A stretch of DNA of 64,000 bases from CATQHS01 sp963422655 (GTDB lineage: Bacteria > Actinomycetota > Acidimicrobiia > Acidimicrobiales > Aldehydirespiratoraceae): contig OY730440.1 in NCBI GenBank assembly GCA_963422655.1, forward strand, positions 620,001-684,000. Reading direction: 5' to 3'. Positions 25,587 through 35,032 of this stretch are shown here, one piece after another (positions within the stretch are counted from its first letter, which is position 1; every line of letters begins with the position of its first letter). The translations under genes and the position numbers were made by a program. The notes under the pieces were generated by a model. The model was not told where the DNA came from. It made no database searches and saw nothing but the letters and a program-made list of their open reading frames with translations.

Positions 25587-26726
25587 ATGCTGAACCTGGA
25601 CTTCACCCCCGAGCAGGACATGCTGCGGGACACGGTTCGGAGCCTGTGCCAGCAGCTTTCGCCTCTGTCACGGGTCCGGGAACTGGAAGACGATCCCGAC
25701 GGGATCGCCTTGGCGCTCTGGGAGCAGTTGGCCGGGCTCGGCCTGTGCGGCCTGATGATCCCCGAGACCTACGGGGGCTCGCCCATGAGCATGATCGACG
25801 GGGTGGTGCTGTACGAGGAGCTGGGCCGCTGCCTGGCCCCGGTCCCGCACTTCGTGAGTTGCGTACTGTCGGCCGGTGCCATCGCCGCCGGCGGCACCGA
25901 CCAGCAAAAGGCCGAGTTGCTGGGCGGCATCGCGGCCGGCACCCTCGTCGTCACCCCGGCCTGGCTCGAGCCTCTGAGCGGCTTCGGACCCCGTGGAGTG
26001 GAGCTCACCGCCACCGGGGTCGGCACCAACGGCGAGGTGGAGCTGAACGGGTCGAAGATGCACGTGTATTTCGCGTCCAGAGCCGATCACCTGCTGGTGC
26101 TGGCCCGCAGCGGACCCGAGCCCGCCGACATCGACCTGTTCATGGTTCCCACCGACGCGGTCGGGCTGTCCATGTACCAGCGATTGTCGATCTCGTCGGA
26201 CACCCAGTACTCGGTCGTCTTCGACGATGTGCGGGTGCCGGAGGAGGCCCGGATCGGTGCCTCCGGCTGCGGGTGGGCTACCTGGGAGCAGGTGATGACG
26301 GCCGGCGTGGTCCTGGCTGCGGCCCAAGCCGTGGGCGGGGCCGGATACGCCTTGGAGATCACAGTCGAGTACGCCAAGACCCGGCGTCAGTTCGACAAGG
26401 CCCTAGCCGAGTTCCAGGCCATCTCGCATTACCTGGCCGATGCCCGAACCAGCCTGGACGGGGCCCGAACACTGGTCTGCGAGGCGGCCTGGGCTCACGC
26501 CACCGGCCGAGACACCGCTCGTCTGGCTCCGATGGCCAAGCTGTTCGCGGGCCGGGTCTACCGCGACATCACCGCCATGGCCCAGCAGGTCTTCGGCGGC
26601 ATCGGCTTCACCGTCGAGTACGACATCCAGCTCTACTTCCGGCGGGCCAAGCAACTCCAGTTGAGCTGGTGGGACACCGCCACCTGCGAGGACAAGGTGG
26701 CCGCCGCCGTGCTGGGCCCTCGCTGA
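25587..26726 (+). CDS. Acyl-CoA dehydrogenase (second subunit type)
   Basis: 379 residues. LDFTPEQDMLRDTVRSLC at the N-terminus, GLCGLMIPETYGG about residues 51-63, the C-terminal RRQFDKALAEFQAISHYLAD and QQVFGGIGFTVEYDIQLYFR. The usual SEP(x)AGSD flavin motif is replaced by WLEPLSGFGPRG, as in the non-catalytic half of heterotetrameric FadE enzymes. It may therefore pair with the dehydrogenase at 22009. Last gene of the operon. Confidence 0.88.
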   Translation: MLNLDFTPEQDMLRDTVRSLCQQLSPLSRVRELEDDPDGIALALWEQLAGLGLCGLMIPETYGGSPMSMIDGVVLYEELGRCLAPVPHFVSCVLSAGAIAAGGTDQQKAELLGGIAAGTLVVTPAWLEPLSGFGPRGVELTATGVGTNGEVELNGSKMHVYFASRADHLLVLARSGPEPADIDLFMVPTDAVGLSMYQRLSISSDTQYSVVFDDVRVPEEARIGASGCGWATWEQVMTAGVVLAAAQAVGGAGYALEITVEYAKTRRQFDKALAEFQAISHYLADARTSLDGARTLVCEAAWAHATGRDTARLAPMAKLFAGRVYRDITAMAQQVFGGIGFTVEYDIQLYFRRAKQLQLSWWDTATCEDKVAAAVLGPR

Positions 26727-26747
26727 GCAACCGATAGCCGTTTCGGC

Positions 26748-26953
26748 TCACGCGATCATGGGCACGAGTATGGAAAGCCACACGGTCAGTACGAACCCGG
26801 ACATGATCCACATCAGGGTGCGGGTCTGCTGAGCGATCTGGAGCGTGACATCCGCGAAATGGCCCGCGGAACGGGATTCCATCAAGGCGAAGCGGCCCTC
26901 CATCTCGACGAACCGGCCGTCTATCAGGGCGAACCCTTTTCTTCAACGGGCAT
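26748..26953 (-). CDS. Small membrane protein requiring a -1 frameshift (68 aa)
   Basis: The ATG at 26953 (RBS GGGAG) opens MPVEEKG and hits a stop after 9 codons. In the -1 frame the reading continues as FALIDGRFVEMEGRFALME, a heptad-like helix, and a membrane helix IMSGFVLTVWLSILVPMIA at the end. The frame switch falls exactly on A-AAG-GGT, which has the X-XXY-YYZ slippery form. It could be programmed frameshifting, a mutation or a sequencing error. Small coiled-coil plus single-helix proteins of this kind are known, but function is unknown. Without frameshifting, translation could start at the internal ATG (MEGRFALMESRS). Confidence 0.5.
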
Positions 26954-26957
26954 CAGT

Positions 26958-27021
26958 TGCTCCCACTAGCTCAGTGCTCCCACTAGCTCAGTGCTCCCAC
27001 TAGCTCAGTGCTCCCACTAGC
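26958..27021. repeat. 17-bp tandem repeat, 3.8 copies
   Basis: TGCTCCCACTAGCTCAG is repeated head to tail at 26958, 26975 and 26992, followed by a partial copy to 27021, with no mismatch. On the minus strand the unit contains GGGAG and the most proximal copy supplies the RBS of the small membrane gene. It is also 115 nt upstream of the methyltransferase start at 27136. Confidence 0.95.
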
Positions 27022-27135
27022 ATTGAACGATCAAAACGGGGAGTCGCCGAACCCGGCTCCCGAGGCGCGGTTCACCATAACAGTTCTGATTCTGGGCCAG
27101 TAGTGCCGGTGGACCCGAAGCGAGGTACCACGACG

Positions 27136-30100
27136 ATGCCGACCGATGACTTCCTGGCCGAACGAGACCCGATCACTTGGTCGGCACCCGACGGGTTCCC
27201 GGCGTCGCTGACCCCGGCCGGGCTGTTCACGCAGAATGCGGCCAACGGCCTCGAGGTGGTGCTGGTGACGGCGCTCCAGCGTCCGAACGCCGCCACCATG
27301 CGCCAGGCTTGGACCAAACGCCGGGCTGGTCGGGCCAGCCCGGTGCTGCTGGTCGCCCTCTACCCCACCGGAGAGGGGCAACGAGTGTCGCTGTGCGGGC
27401 CGGTGGGTGAGCTGGTGTCGGTACGCCACGGGGTCGAGGTGTCGCAGACCGAGCGGGTCGCGGCAGCGGCGTTGGAAGAACCCAGCCACCATGCCGCCAC
27501 TCGGTTCCTGCTGACCTACCTACCCGAGTTGGATTCCCAGTCGGGTTCACGCACACCAGGCCTGCGCAACGTCGGTCTGCTGGCCACCCAGGAACTGCGG
27601 GCCGGGGTGCCGGCGCGAGACGACTGGGTCGCCGCCGGCCAACGAGCCCGGCCACTGCTGGGCCTGCGGGGCCGCCAGTTGGTGGAGGGTCTCGGGTTCA
27701 CGGTGGAGACCTTGGGCACCAACACTTCGATGCTCACCGTGGCCGACCGACCGAGGGCCGTAGCCGTGTTCTGCCGTGACGACGAACCCGTCGACGCGTC
27801 GGCCCGGCGGTTCGGGGGTACGTCTCCGGTGGACCGAGCCCTGGCTGACGCCGATCGCCACGACGTGGACTGGGTGATCCTCACCCGAGCTTGCGAGATC
27901 CGCCTCTATCCGGCCCAGCCCGGCATCGGCGTGGGCCGCGGCGGCCGGGCCGAGAAGTTCGTGGAGCTGAACCTGGCGCTACTGCCCGTCGACTCCGCCA
28001 GCTATCTGGCCTTGTTGTTCTCCGCCACGGCCTTGGCTCCCGAAACCGGGACGGTAAAGGAGATCCTCGATCATTCCAAGCGTTTCGCCGCCGAGCTGGC
28101 CCACCGGTTACGGGAGCGGGTCTATTACCAGACGGTACCGGCTCTGGCCGCGGCGGTGGCGGCCCGTATGGACCACAATCACACCGGCACCGGCCTCAAA
28201 GACGCCTACGAACAGGTGATGGTTATTTTGTTCCGGCTGCTGTTCGTGGCCTACGCCGAGGACTCCGACCTGCTCGGTTACCGCACCAACGACGGTTACC
28301 GCCGCCGTTCCCTCAAGGGGCTGGCCCGCGGGCTGATACGGGACCGCCAGCCCGGCCAGCACCGAGCCGACACCGGGACCACCGAGCTCTGGGACCAGAT
28401 CCACGAACTCTGGCGAACCGTGGACGAAGGCAAACCCGAGTGGGGGATACCGGCCTACAACGGTGGCCTGTTCTCACAGGACCCGGAGGTGAATCCGGCC
28501 GGGGCGGCGCTGGCCCGGTTGGAGTTCACCGACTCCGAACTGGCCCCGGCCCTGACCGGGTTGCTCGTCGACGAGGGACCCGAGGGTGAGGGACCTGTGG
28601 ATTTCCGGTCGTTGTCGGTGCGGGAGTTCGGCACCATCTACGAAGGTCTGCTGGAGTCACGACTGACGGTAGCCCCCGGCGACCTCACCATCGCCAAAGC
28701 CAAGGGCGCCAAAGCCAAGGGTCAGTACCAATACGTGCCGGTCACCGACCGCGACCCGGTGGATATCAGGGCCGGGGAGGTGTATCTGCAGAACCGGTCG
28801 GGGGTGCGCAAGGCTACCGGCTCCTACTTCACGAAACCGTTCGCAGTGGAGCATCTGCTCGACCACGCCTTGGAGTCGGCCCTAAACGACCACATCGCTC
28901 GGCTCGATCACTTGCACGACATCGGCGACGAAGCCGGGCTGACCCAGGCCTTCTTCGACTTCCGCTGCGCCGACATCGCCATGGGCTCGGGTCATTTCCT
29001 GGTGGCGGCGCTGGACCGAATCGAGGCTCGGCTCTCCGACTGGCTGGCTCGACACCAGCTCGGCTCGGTAACGGCCGAGCTGGAGCGGCTGCGAGCCACG
29101 GCTTTGGCCGCCTTGGGTGATCTGGCCGCCGGAACCGAGATCGAGTCGAGTTCGCTGCTGCGACGCCAGGTGGCCCGGCACTGCATCTACGGCGTGGATC
29201 AAAACCTGATGGCGGTGGAGCTGGCCCGCTTGGCCATCTGGGTGCACACCTTCGTGCCCGGCCTGCCGCTGTCATTTCTCGACCACAACCTGGTGCACGG
29301 CGACAGCCTCACCGGCGTGGGCACCCTCGACGAAGTGGTCGAGCTGTTCACCGGGGCCGGCTCGGGTCAGAGCCTGTTCACCGGTCAGATCGAAGAGCTG
29401 CTGGGGCGGGCCGAAGGGGCACTGCGTCGTCTGGCCCGCACCTCCGACGCCACCAAAGCCGAGATCGACCAGGCCCGGGCCGCGCACCTGGAGGCTCAGC
29501 GGGCCGTGACCGGGGCTCGAGCTCTGTTCGACGTGATCACCGCCCATCGGGCCGGGGTCGGGGCTCTACCCGAACGCTTCGACGAGGCCGTCTTCATCGC
29601 TCAAGCCGGAGAGTCGGTCAGGCGCAATGCGGTGAACAGCCTGCAGCCGGTGCATTTTCCGGCTGCCTTTCCCGAGGTGTTTCTGCGGGACCGGCCCGGC
29701 TTCGACTGCCTGGTCGGCAACCCGCCTTGGGAGAAAGTCGTTGTCGACGAGAAGGTGTGGTGGGGGGCATATCTGCCGGGCATCCGGTCGTTGCCGGTGC
29801 AGGACATGAACCGAGAAATCGCTGCTGAGCGCTATCGCCGACGCGACCTCGCCGCTCAGTTCGAAGCCGACCTCACCAACGCTGAACACAGGCGTCAAAC
29901 TCTGAGAAACATCTTCTCCGATCTGGGCACCGGGCACACCGACCTCTACAAGGCCTTCGCTTGGCGCAACTGGCATCTGGCTGCCCCGGGGGCGGCTGTC
30001 GGCTTGGTGTTGCCCCGCAGCGCTCTGTCCGACACCGGAATGACCCGGTGGCGCCGGGCCGTGCTGACCGAAGGGACTTTCACCGACGTGACCACACTGC

Positions 30101-31362
30101 TCAACACCGGCAGCTGGGTGTTCGACGACGTAGACGGCCGGTACACGGTCGGGTTGTGCTCACTGCGTCAGGGCCGCGACCCGGACCCGGTCGTGACCCT
30201 GGCCGGACCCTACACCAGCCCGGACGCTTACCGCCGCCGAACCGAAGGCGAGACGGTTCCCGTATCCGAGTTCGTGTCGTGGTCGCAAACCGCGGCCTTT
30301 CCGACGCTGCCGGACTACCCGGGGGCATTGAAAGTGTTCCGCAAACTCCGAGCCCATCCCCGAATTGGGGGCAAACTTTCAGATAATAGCAGGGCTCAGG
30401 GCTCAGGGCTCAGGGCTCAGGGCTCAGGGCTCAGGGCTCAGGGCTCAGGGCTCAGGGCTCAGGGCTCAGGGCCGAGGCCGGTACAGGGCGACATCAACGC
30501 CACCGTCGACAAACACAGATTCGTGCTCGACGACGGCGAATCCGCCCGGTCCGAGAGTTCGACTCCACTAACGACAAACGCTGGTTCACCCTCGACGGGG
30601 GGAGCCTCGACCATGAGCGGCGCCGGCGGCTTCTGGCCCGTCTACAAGGGCGCGTCGTTCAACCTGTGGAACCCCGACACCGGCACCTACTACGCCTCGG
30701 TGGATGCCGAGGCAATCAAGGCCCATCTCCAGTCGAAGCGAAGGCGCCAGCATCGCACGGCCCGTTCCGCCTTCAGTCAGTTCACCACTGAATGGGTCGA
30801 CGACCCCGGCACCCTGCCCTGCCTGCAGCCCCGGATCGCCTTCCGGGACGTAACCCGTACCACCGACACCCGCACGGTGATCGCGGCGCTGGTACCAAGC
30901 AAGGTGGTGATCACAAACCAAGCCCCCTACCTACTACGAGTCGGAGGAACCGAAAGGAGCGAGGCCTTCCTGCTGGGGGTGTTGTGCTCGATGCCCTTGG
31001 ACTGGCACGCCCGCCGGGTCGTCGAGTTGCACCTCACCTTCAACATCTTCGACAACTTCCCCGTCCCTGACGCCGACATCGACGCCGACCCAGTGGCCGG
31101 CCGGGTGGTGGAGATCGCGGGACGGCTGGCGGCGGTGGACCACCGGTTCGCAGATTGGGCCGCAGCCGTGGGAGTACCGGTGGGCTCGGCCAACCACGAC
31201 CCGGTCCGCACCGACCTCATCTGTGAACTCGACGCCTGCGTAGCCCACCTCTACCGCCTCGACGAAGACGACCTAGCCGTCATCTACGAAACCTTCCACA
31301 AGGGCGCCGACTACTCCGAGCACCATGCCGCGGTGCTGGCCCACTTCCGCAATATCTCATGA
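27136..31362 (+). CDS. Eco57I-type N6-adenine DNA methyltransferase with in-frame 7-bp repeat
   Basis: 1408 residues (ATG 27136; GTG 27103 is an alternative). The gamma-class methyltransferase core has KATGSYFTKPFAVEHLLDHA about 559-578, SAM site ADIAMGSGHFLVAALDRIE about 612-630 and catalytic NPPWEKV about 862-868. The N-terminal 500 residues are typical of large restriction-associated methylases but I see no clear PD-(D/E)xK motif. A C-terminal recognition-like region follows (WPVYKGASFNLWNPDTG about 1166-1182). Between them lie eleven copies of GGGCTCA encoding repeated GLRAQGS. Since 7 is not a multiple of 3, copy-number change would truncate the protein. It is co-transcribed with the helicase downstream. 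Confidence 0.9.
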   Translation: MPTDDFLAERDPITWSAPDGFPASLTPAGLFTQNAANGLEVVLVTALQRPNAATMRQAWTKRRAGRASPVLLVALYPTGEGQRVSLCGPVGELVSVRHGVEVSQTERVAAAALEEPSHHAATRFLLTYLPELDSQSGSRTPGLRNVGLLATQELRAGVPARDDWVAAGQRARPLLGLRGRQLVEGLGFTVETLGTNTSMLTVADRPRAVAVFCRDDEPVDASARRFGGTSPVDRALADADRHDVDWVILTRACEIRLYPAQPGIGVGRGGRAEKFVELNLALLPVDSASYLALLFSATALAPETGTVKEILDHSKRFAAELAHRLRERVYYQTVPALAAAVAARMDHNHTGTGLKDAYEQVMVILFRLLFVAYAEDSDLLGYRTNDGYRRRSLKGLARGLIRDRQPGQHRADTGTTELWDQIHELWRTVDEGKPEWGIPAYNGGLFSQDPEVNPAGAALARLEFTDSELAPALTGLLVDEGPEGEGPVDFRSLSVREFGTIYEGLLESRLTVAPGDLTIAKAKGAKAKGQYQYVPVTDRDPVDIRAGEVYLQNRSGVRKATGSYFTKPFAVEHLLDHALESALNDHIARLDHLHDIGDEAGLTQAFFDFRCADIAMGSGHFLVAALDRIEARLSDWLARHQLGSVTAELERLRATALAALGDLAAGTEIESSSLLRRQVARHCIYGVDQNLMAVELARLAIWVHTFVPGLPLSFLDHNLVHGDSLTGVGTLDEVVELFTGAGSGQSLFTGQIEELLGRAEGALRRLARTSDATKAEIDQARAAHLEAQRAVTGARALFDVITAHRAGVGALPERFDEAVFIAQAGESVRRNAVNSLQPVHFPAAFPEVFLRDRPGFDCLVGNPPWEKVVVDEKVWWGAYLPGIRSLPVQDMNREIAAERYRRRDLAAQFEADLTNAEHRRQTLRNIFSDLGTGHTDLYKAFAWRNWHLAAPGAAVGLVLPRSALSDTGMTRWRRAVLTEGTFTDVTTLLNTGSWVFDDVDGRYTVGLCSLRQGRDPDPVVTLAGPYTSPDAYRRRTEGETVPVSEFVSWSQTAAFPTLPDYPGALKVFRKLRAHPRIGGKLSDNSRAQGSGLRAQGSGLRAQGSGLRAQGSGPRPVQGDINATVDKHRFVLDDGESARSESSTPLTTNAGSPSTGGASTMSGAGGFWPVYKGASFNLWNPDTGTYYASVDAEAIKAHLQSKRRRQHRTARSAFSQFTTEWVDDPGTLPCLQPRIAFRDVTRTTDTRTVIAALVPSKVVITNQAPYLLRVGGTERSEAFLLGVLCSMPLDWHARRVVELHLTFNIFDNFPVPDADIDADPVAGRVVEIAGRLAAVDHRFADWAAAVGVPVGSANHDPVRTDLICELDACVAHLYRLDEDDLAVIYETFHKGADYSEHHAAVLAHFRNIS
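30392..30468 (+). repeat. Intragenic (GGGCTCA)11 tandem repeat
   Basis: Eleven perfect 7-bp units inside the methyltransferase reading frame, flanked by A at 30391 and a decayed GGGCCGA at 30469. Three units encode seven residues. Present copy number keeps the 1408-codon frame open; a loss or gain of one unit shifts it, and one alternative frame ends at 30571. Confidence 0.97.
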
Positions 31363-31372
31363 CCGCTATCCC

Positions 31373-34300
31373 ATGACCAGTCCGCCCGACCCACCGACCG
31401 AGCCGAAACCGGAGCTGGCCGTCAACCGGAGCGGCCGTACCGTGGCCGACGCTCTCAACGGGTTCATCACCGGTGCCGCTACCTCCTTCGTCGGCGGCGC
31501 CCGCATCGACATCGCCACCGCCTACTTCAACCTGGGCGGCTACGCGCTGCTGGCCGACTCGCTGGACCACGTCACCGGGGCCCGCATCCTGCTCGGGGCC
31601 GAGCCCGCCCCACCCGAGAAACGCCGACGCCGGCTCGGGGTGGAGTCGGCCCGCCCGCAGCGGGCGGCCCGCACCCGCCTGCGCCGAGCCCTGGAGAACC
31701 ACGAGCACCACCTTCTCACCGACCGGGACCTGCTCGGGTTCTCCCCTCGAGCCGACGCCACCACCCGACGCTTGCTGGACTGGCTCGGAGCATCGGGGGT
31801 ACAGGTCCGCCGGCTCGAGGGCCGGTTCCTGCACGGCAAGGCGTTCTTGGTGAGCGACCGGTCTCACGGTGTGGTGGCCGGGTCGTCCAACTTCACCGGG
31901 GCCGGGCTCTCCACCAACGCCGAGCTCAACCTGGGCAGCTTCAGCCCCCACGTGGTGGGCCGGGTGGCCGAGTGGTTCGACGAGCTGTGGGCCACCGCCG
32001 TCGACTACGACCTGGCCGCCCTGTTCGAGACCCGCTTCGAGCCTCATCCGCCCCAGCTCGTCTACCTGCGGATGCTGTGGGAGCGTTACGGGGCCGAGCT
32101 GGCCGAGGAAGCCCAAGCCGCCGGCGCACCCGAAATCAATCTCACCTCGTTCCAGTCCGACGGGTTGTGGCGGGCCAAGCGCATCCTGAACCAACGCAAC
32201 GGGGTGCTCATCGCCGACGAGGTGGGCCTGGGCAAGACCTACCTGGCCGGTGAGCTGATCCGCGAAGCAGCCCTGGATCGGCGCCAGCGGGTGCTGGTGA
32301 TCACACCGGCGACCTTGCGCGACGGCCCCTGGCGTGCCTTCAGAACCCGATACAACCTGCCGATGGAGCTGGTCTCCTTCGAAGACCTCGCCGCCGACCG
32401 CCGGCTCAACCCCGACCACGCCACCGGTAACAAGCTCGCCGCCAGTGACGTCAACGACTACGCCATGGTGGTGGTGGACGAGGCCCACAACCTGCGCAAC
32501 CCGTCCACCCAGCGGGCCGGGGCGCTGCGCCAGCTCCTGGCCGGATCGCCCCCCAAACAACTGGTGCTGCTCACCGCCACCCCGGTCAACAACAGCCTGT
32601 GGGACCTCTATCACCAGCTCGGCTACTTCCTACCCAACGACGCCGCCTTCACCGACGTGGGCATTGCGTCGCTGCGAGACCACTTCGCCCGGGCCATGGC
32701 CCTGCACCCCGACGATCTCACCCCCGAGCACCTCTTCGAAGTACTCGACGCGGTGGCAGTGCGCCGCACCCGATCGTTCGTAAAACGGCACTACCCCAAC
32801 GACACCGTGCCTCTGAACGGGCGGGACCAGACCATCACCTTCCCCACGCCCCGGGTGCGCAAGGTGAGCTACGACCTCGACGCGGTGCTGCCCGGCTTCT
32901 TCGACCGACTCGAAGCCGCGCTCGACCCCGGCGCCGATCCCGACGACCCTGGCACGCTCACCCTGGCCCGGTACTCCCCGTCGTTGTACCGACTCGACCG
33001 GCAGTCCGAAAGCTACGAGATGCAATTGGCCGGGCTGTTGATGTCGGGGCTGCTGAAACGGTTCGAGTCGTCTCCTTACGCCTTCGCCCGGACCTGCGAA
33101 ACGATGGCAGCCAGTCACTCCTCCTTCCTGTCGCTGCTCGACCACGGCCGGGTGGCCACCGGGGAGGCTCTGGCCGACTGGATCACCACCGATTCCGACG
33201 ACGTCGACGAGGTGGGCAAATACCTTGATCATCACGTGGGCCTGACCGACGACGCCGACGCTTACGACGTGGAACGACTGCGCGGCCACGTCGATTGTGA
33301 CCGCGACCTGTTGCGCTCGTTCGCGGCCAAAGCTCGCACCGTGGCCCGGGCCGACGATCCCAATCTGGCCGAGCTGGTGGAGCAGCTCGCCACCATTTCC
33401 GCCGACGCTGTCGCCACCGGGATCGGCCCCGACGACACCCGCGACCGGCGCAAGGTGCTGATCTTCAGCTACTTCGCCGACACCGTGGACTGGATCTTCG
33501 AACACCTGGCCGAGGTGACAAAGACCGACCGGCGGCTGGCCCCGTATCGGGGTCGCATCGCCTGGCTGTCGGGCTCGACCGGAAAGCCGAACAAGGAGTC
33601 GGTGGTGTGGGGGTTCGCGCCCCGCACCACCGACGCCCCGGTCGGCTCCGATCAGGATCTCTACGACATCGTCGTAACCACCGACGTGCTGGCCGAAGGG
33701 GTGAACCTCCAGCAGGCTCGCCACATCTTCAACTACGACCTGCCTTGGAACCCGATGCGGTTGGTGCAGCGCCATGGTCGCATCGACCGGATCGGCTCCC
33801 CCCACGCCGAGGTGTTCGTCCACTGCGTGTTCCCCGACGACCGTCTCGACGACCTGCTCAACCTCGAGGAACGGCTGCAGCGCAAGATCAAGCAGGCCGC
33901 GGCCAGCATCGGGGTGGGCGAGGTGTTGCCCGACCAGACCGGCCGCGACATCACCTACGGCGAGACCCGCGAGGAGATCGAACGCATCCGCGGCACCGAC
34001 GCCACCCTGCTCGAGCGGGGCGGCACGGCCCGGGGGACCCTGTCGGGCGAGGAGTACCGCCAAGAGCTGCGCCAGGCAGTCGAACAAGTATGGCGTGAGC
34101 GCATCGAGGGGCTGGCCTGGGGGTCGGGATCGGGCATGGCCGCTCCGGTCGGTGGCAGACATCGGCCCGGCTACGTGTTCTGCATACGGGTGGGGGACTG
34201 GGACCAAGCCCTGTTCCGCTACGTCGAGTTCGGGGGCGGCGACGAGGACGAGCTCGGTGACGATGACGGTGGCGCCTCCTCGGTGGTGTCCGACACACTC

Positions 34301-34750
34301 GGGTGCCTGGATCGGGCCCGACCGCCCGACGGGTTCGACACTCCCAGGGTGCTCGACGACGATACCCACCACGGGGCCTACGAGGCCTGGGCTGTCGCCC
34401 GGGCCGACGTGGTGAAGCAGTGGAACCGCCTGGCCGACAAGGCCAACCTGGAACCCCGGGTGCCGGCCGCGCTGGCCCGGGCCGGTGAGATCCTGAGGTC
34501 TCACCCCCCGGCCGGGCTCACCCAGGACCGAATCGACCGGGCCGTCGACAGCCTCAGTGCCCCCTACCCCGAGCGCACCATCCGCACCATCCGGGCCGCC
34601 ATGGCCGGCGCCGACGACCCGGCCAGCCAGGCCGAGACAATCCTGGACGTGATCGACGATCTCGGCCTGCGACCCTACGAACCACCCCAGCCCCGGCCCG
34701 AGATCACCGAAGGTGACGTCCACCTGGTCTGCTGGCTGGCTTTGAGCTGA
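31373..34750 (+). CDS. PLD-nuclease / SNF2-family helicase fusion
   Basis: 1125 residues. The N-terminal phospholipase-D-like nuclease domain (about 10-235) has an HKD motif HGKAFLVSD about 154-162 followed by GSSNFTGAGL. The helicase core follows: Walker A DEVGLGKT about 282-289, VVVDEAHN about 365-372, LTATPVNN, and the C-terminal RecA domain with VLIFSYFADTVDW near 695 and PWNPMRLVQRHGRIDRIGS near 791. The last 250 residues are less conserved. It starts 10 nt after the methyltransferase, so both form one restriction/defence-type unit. One HKD per chain implies a dimeric nuclease. Confidence 0.92.
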   Translation: MTSPPDPPTEPKPELAVNRSGRTVADALNGFITGAATSFVGGARIDIATAYFNLGGYALLADSLDHVTGARILLGAEPAPPEKRRRRLGVESARPQRAARTRLRRALENHEHHLLTDRDLLGFSPRADATTRRLLDWLGASGVQVRRLEGRFLHGKAFLVSDRSHGVVAGSSNFTGAGLSTNAELNLGSFSPHVVGRVAEWFDELWATAVDYDLAALFETRFEPHPPQLVYLRMLWERYGAELAEEAQAAGAPEINLTSFQSDGLWRAKRILNQRNGVLIADEVGLGKTYLAGELIREAALDRRQRVLVITPATLRDGPWRAFRTRYNLPMELVSFEDLAADRRLNPDHATGNKLAASDVNDYAMVVVDEAHNLRNPSTQRAGALRQLLAGSPPKQLVLLTATPVNNSLWDLYHQLGYFLPNDAAFTDVGIASLRDHFARAMALHPDDLTPEHLFEVLDAVAVRRTRSFVKRHYPNDTVPLNGRDQTITFPTPRVRKVSYDLDAVLPGFFDRLEAALDPGADPDDPGTLTLARYSPSLYRLDRQSESYEMQLAGLLMSGLLKRFESSPYAFARTCETMAASHSSFLSLLDHGRVATGEALADWITTDSDDVDEVGKYLDHHVGLTDDADAYDVERLRGHVDCDRDLLRSFAAKARTVARADDPNLAELVEQLATISADAVATGIGPDDTRDRRKVLIFSYFADTVDWIFEHLAEVTKTDRRLAPYRGRIAWLSGSTGKPNKESVVWGFAPRTTDAPVGSDQDLYDIVVTTDVLAEGVNLQQARHIFNYDLPWNPMRLVQRHGRIDRIGSPHAEVFVHCVFPDDRLDDLLNLEERLQRKIKQAAASIGVGEVLPDQTGRDITYGETREEIERIRGTDATLLERGGTARGTLSGEEYRQELRQAVEQVWRERIEGLAWGSGSGMAAPVGGRHRPGYVFCIRVGDWDQALFRYVEFGGGDEDELGDDDGGASSVVSDTLGCLDRARPPDGFDTPRVLDDDTHHGAYEAWAVARADVVKQWNRLADKANLEPRVPAALARAGEILRSHPPAGLTQDRIDRAVDSLSAPYPERTIRTIRAAMAGADDPASQAETILDVIDDLGLRPYEPPQPRPEITEGDVHLVCWLALS

Positions 34751-34850
34751 CCCCCGAACGACCGGGGAACGACCGGGCCCGGGAGCAAGTGACCGCCTGG
34801 CGGGTATGCGCTCGTCGACAAGCAATTGGGAGGTGTTGATCTGATCGGCA
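34751..34850. other. Short intergenic gap between convergent genes
   Basis: A 100-nt GC-rich spacer with a repeated GAACGACCGGG motif just after the helicase stop. No hairpin with a T-tract is seen. Confidence 0.4.
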
Positions 34851-35032
34851 TCAGTGGTCTCGGAAGACGTCACGACGATGGCCGACGCGCACAACATGGA
34901 TGACGAGGCGAGTGTCTATGACTTCGTAGAGGATCCGGTAGTCACCGATCCGAACTCGATACACCGAGTCCTCCCCTGTGAGTTTATCGACTTCACCGCT
35001 CGACGGGCGACCTCGACCGTGTAACGGCTCAC
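34851..35032 (-). pseudogene. RelE/ParE-type toxin with out-of-frame internal deletion
   Basis: From a GTG at 35032 overlapping the antitoxin stop, one frame reads SRYTVEVARRAVKS, the first strand and helix start of a RelE toxin. The family's C-terminal half, DKLTGEDSVYRVRIGDYRIL followed by VIHVVRVGHRRDV, is present but in another frame. The roughly 30-residue helical hairpin between them is missing. The product of neither frame would be a complete RelE fold, so the toxin is probably dead while its antitoxin gene is intact. Confidence 0.75.

Noticed and set aside
26958..27021. CRISPR array
   Set aside because: The 17-bp units are contiguous with no spacers; it is a simple tandem repeat.
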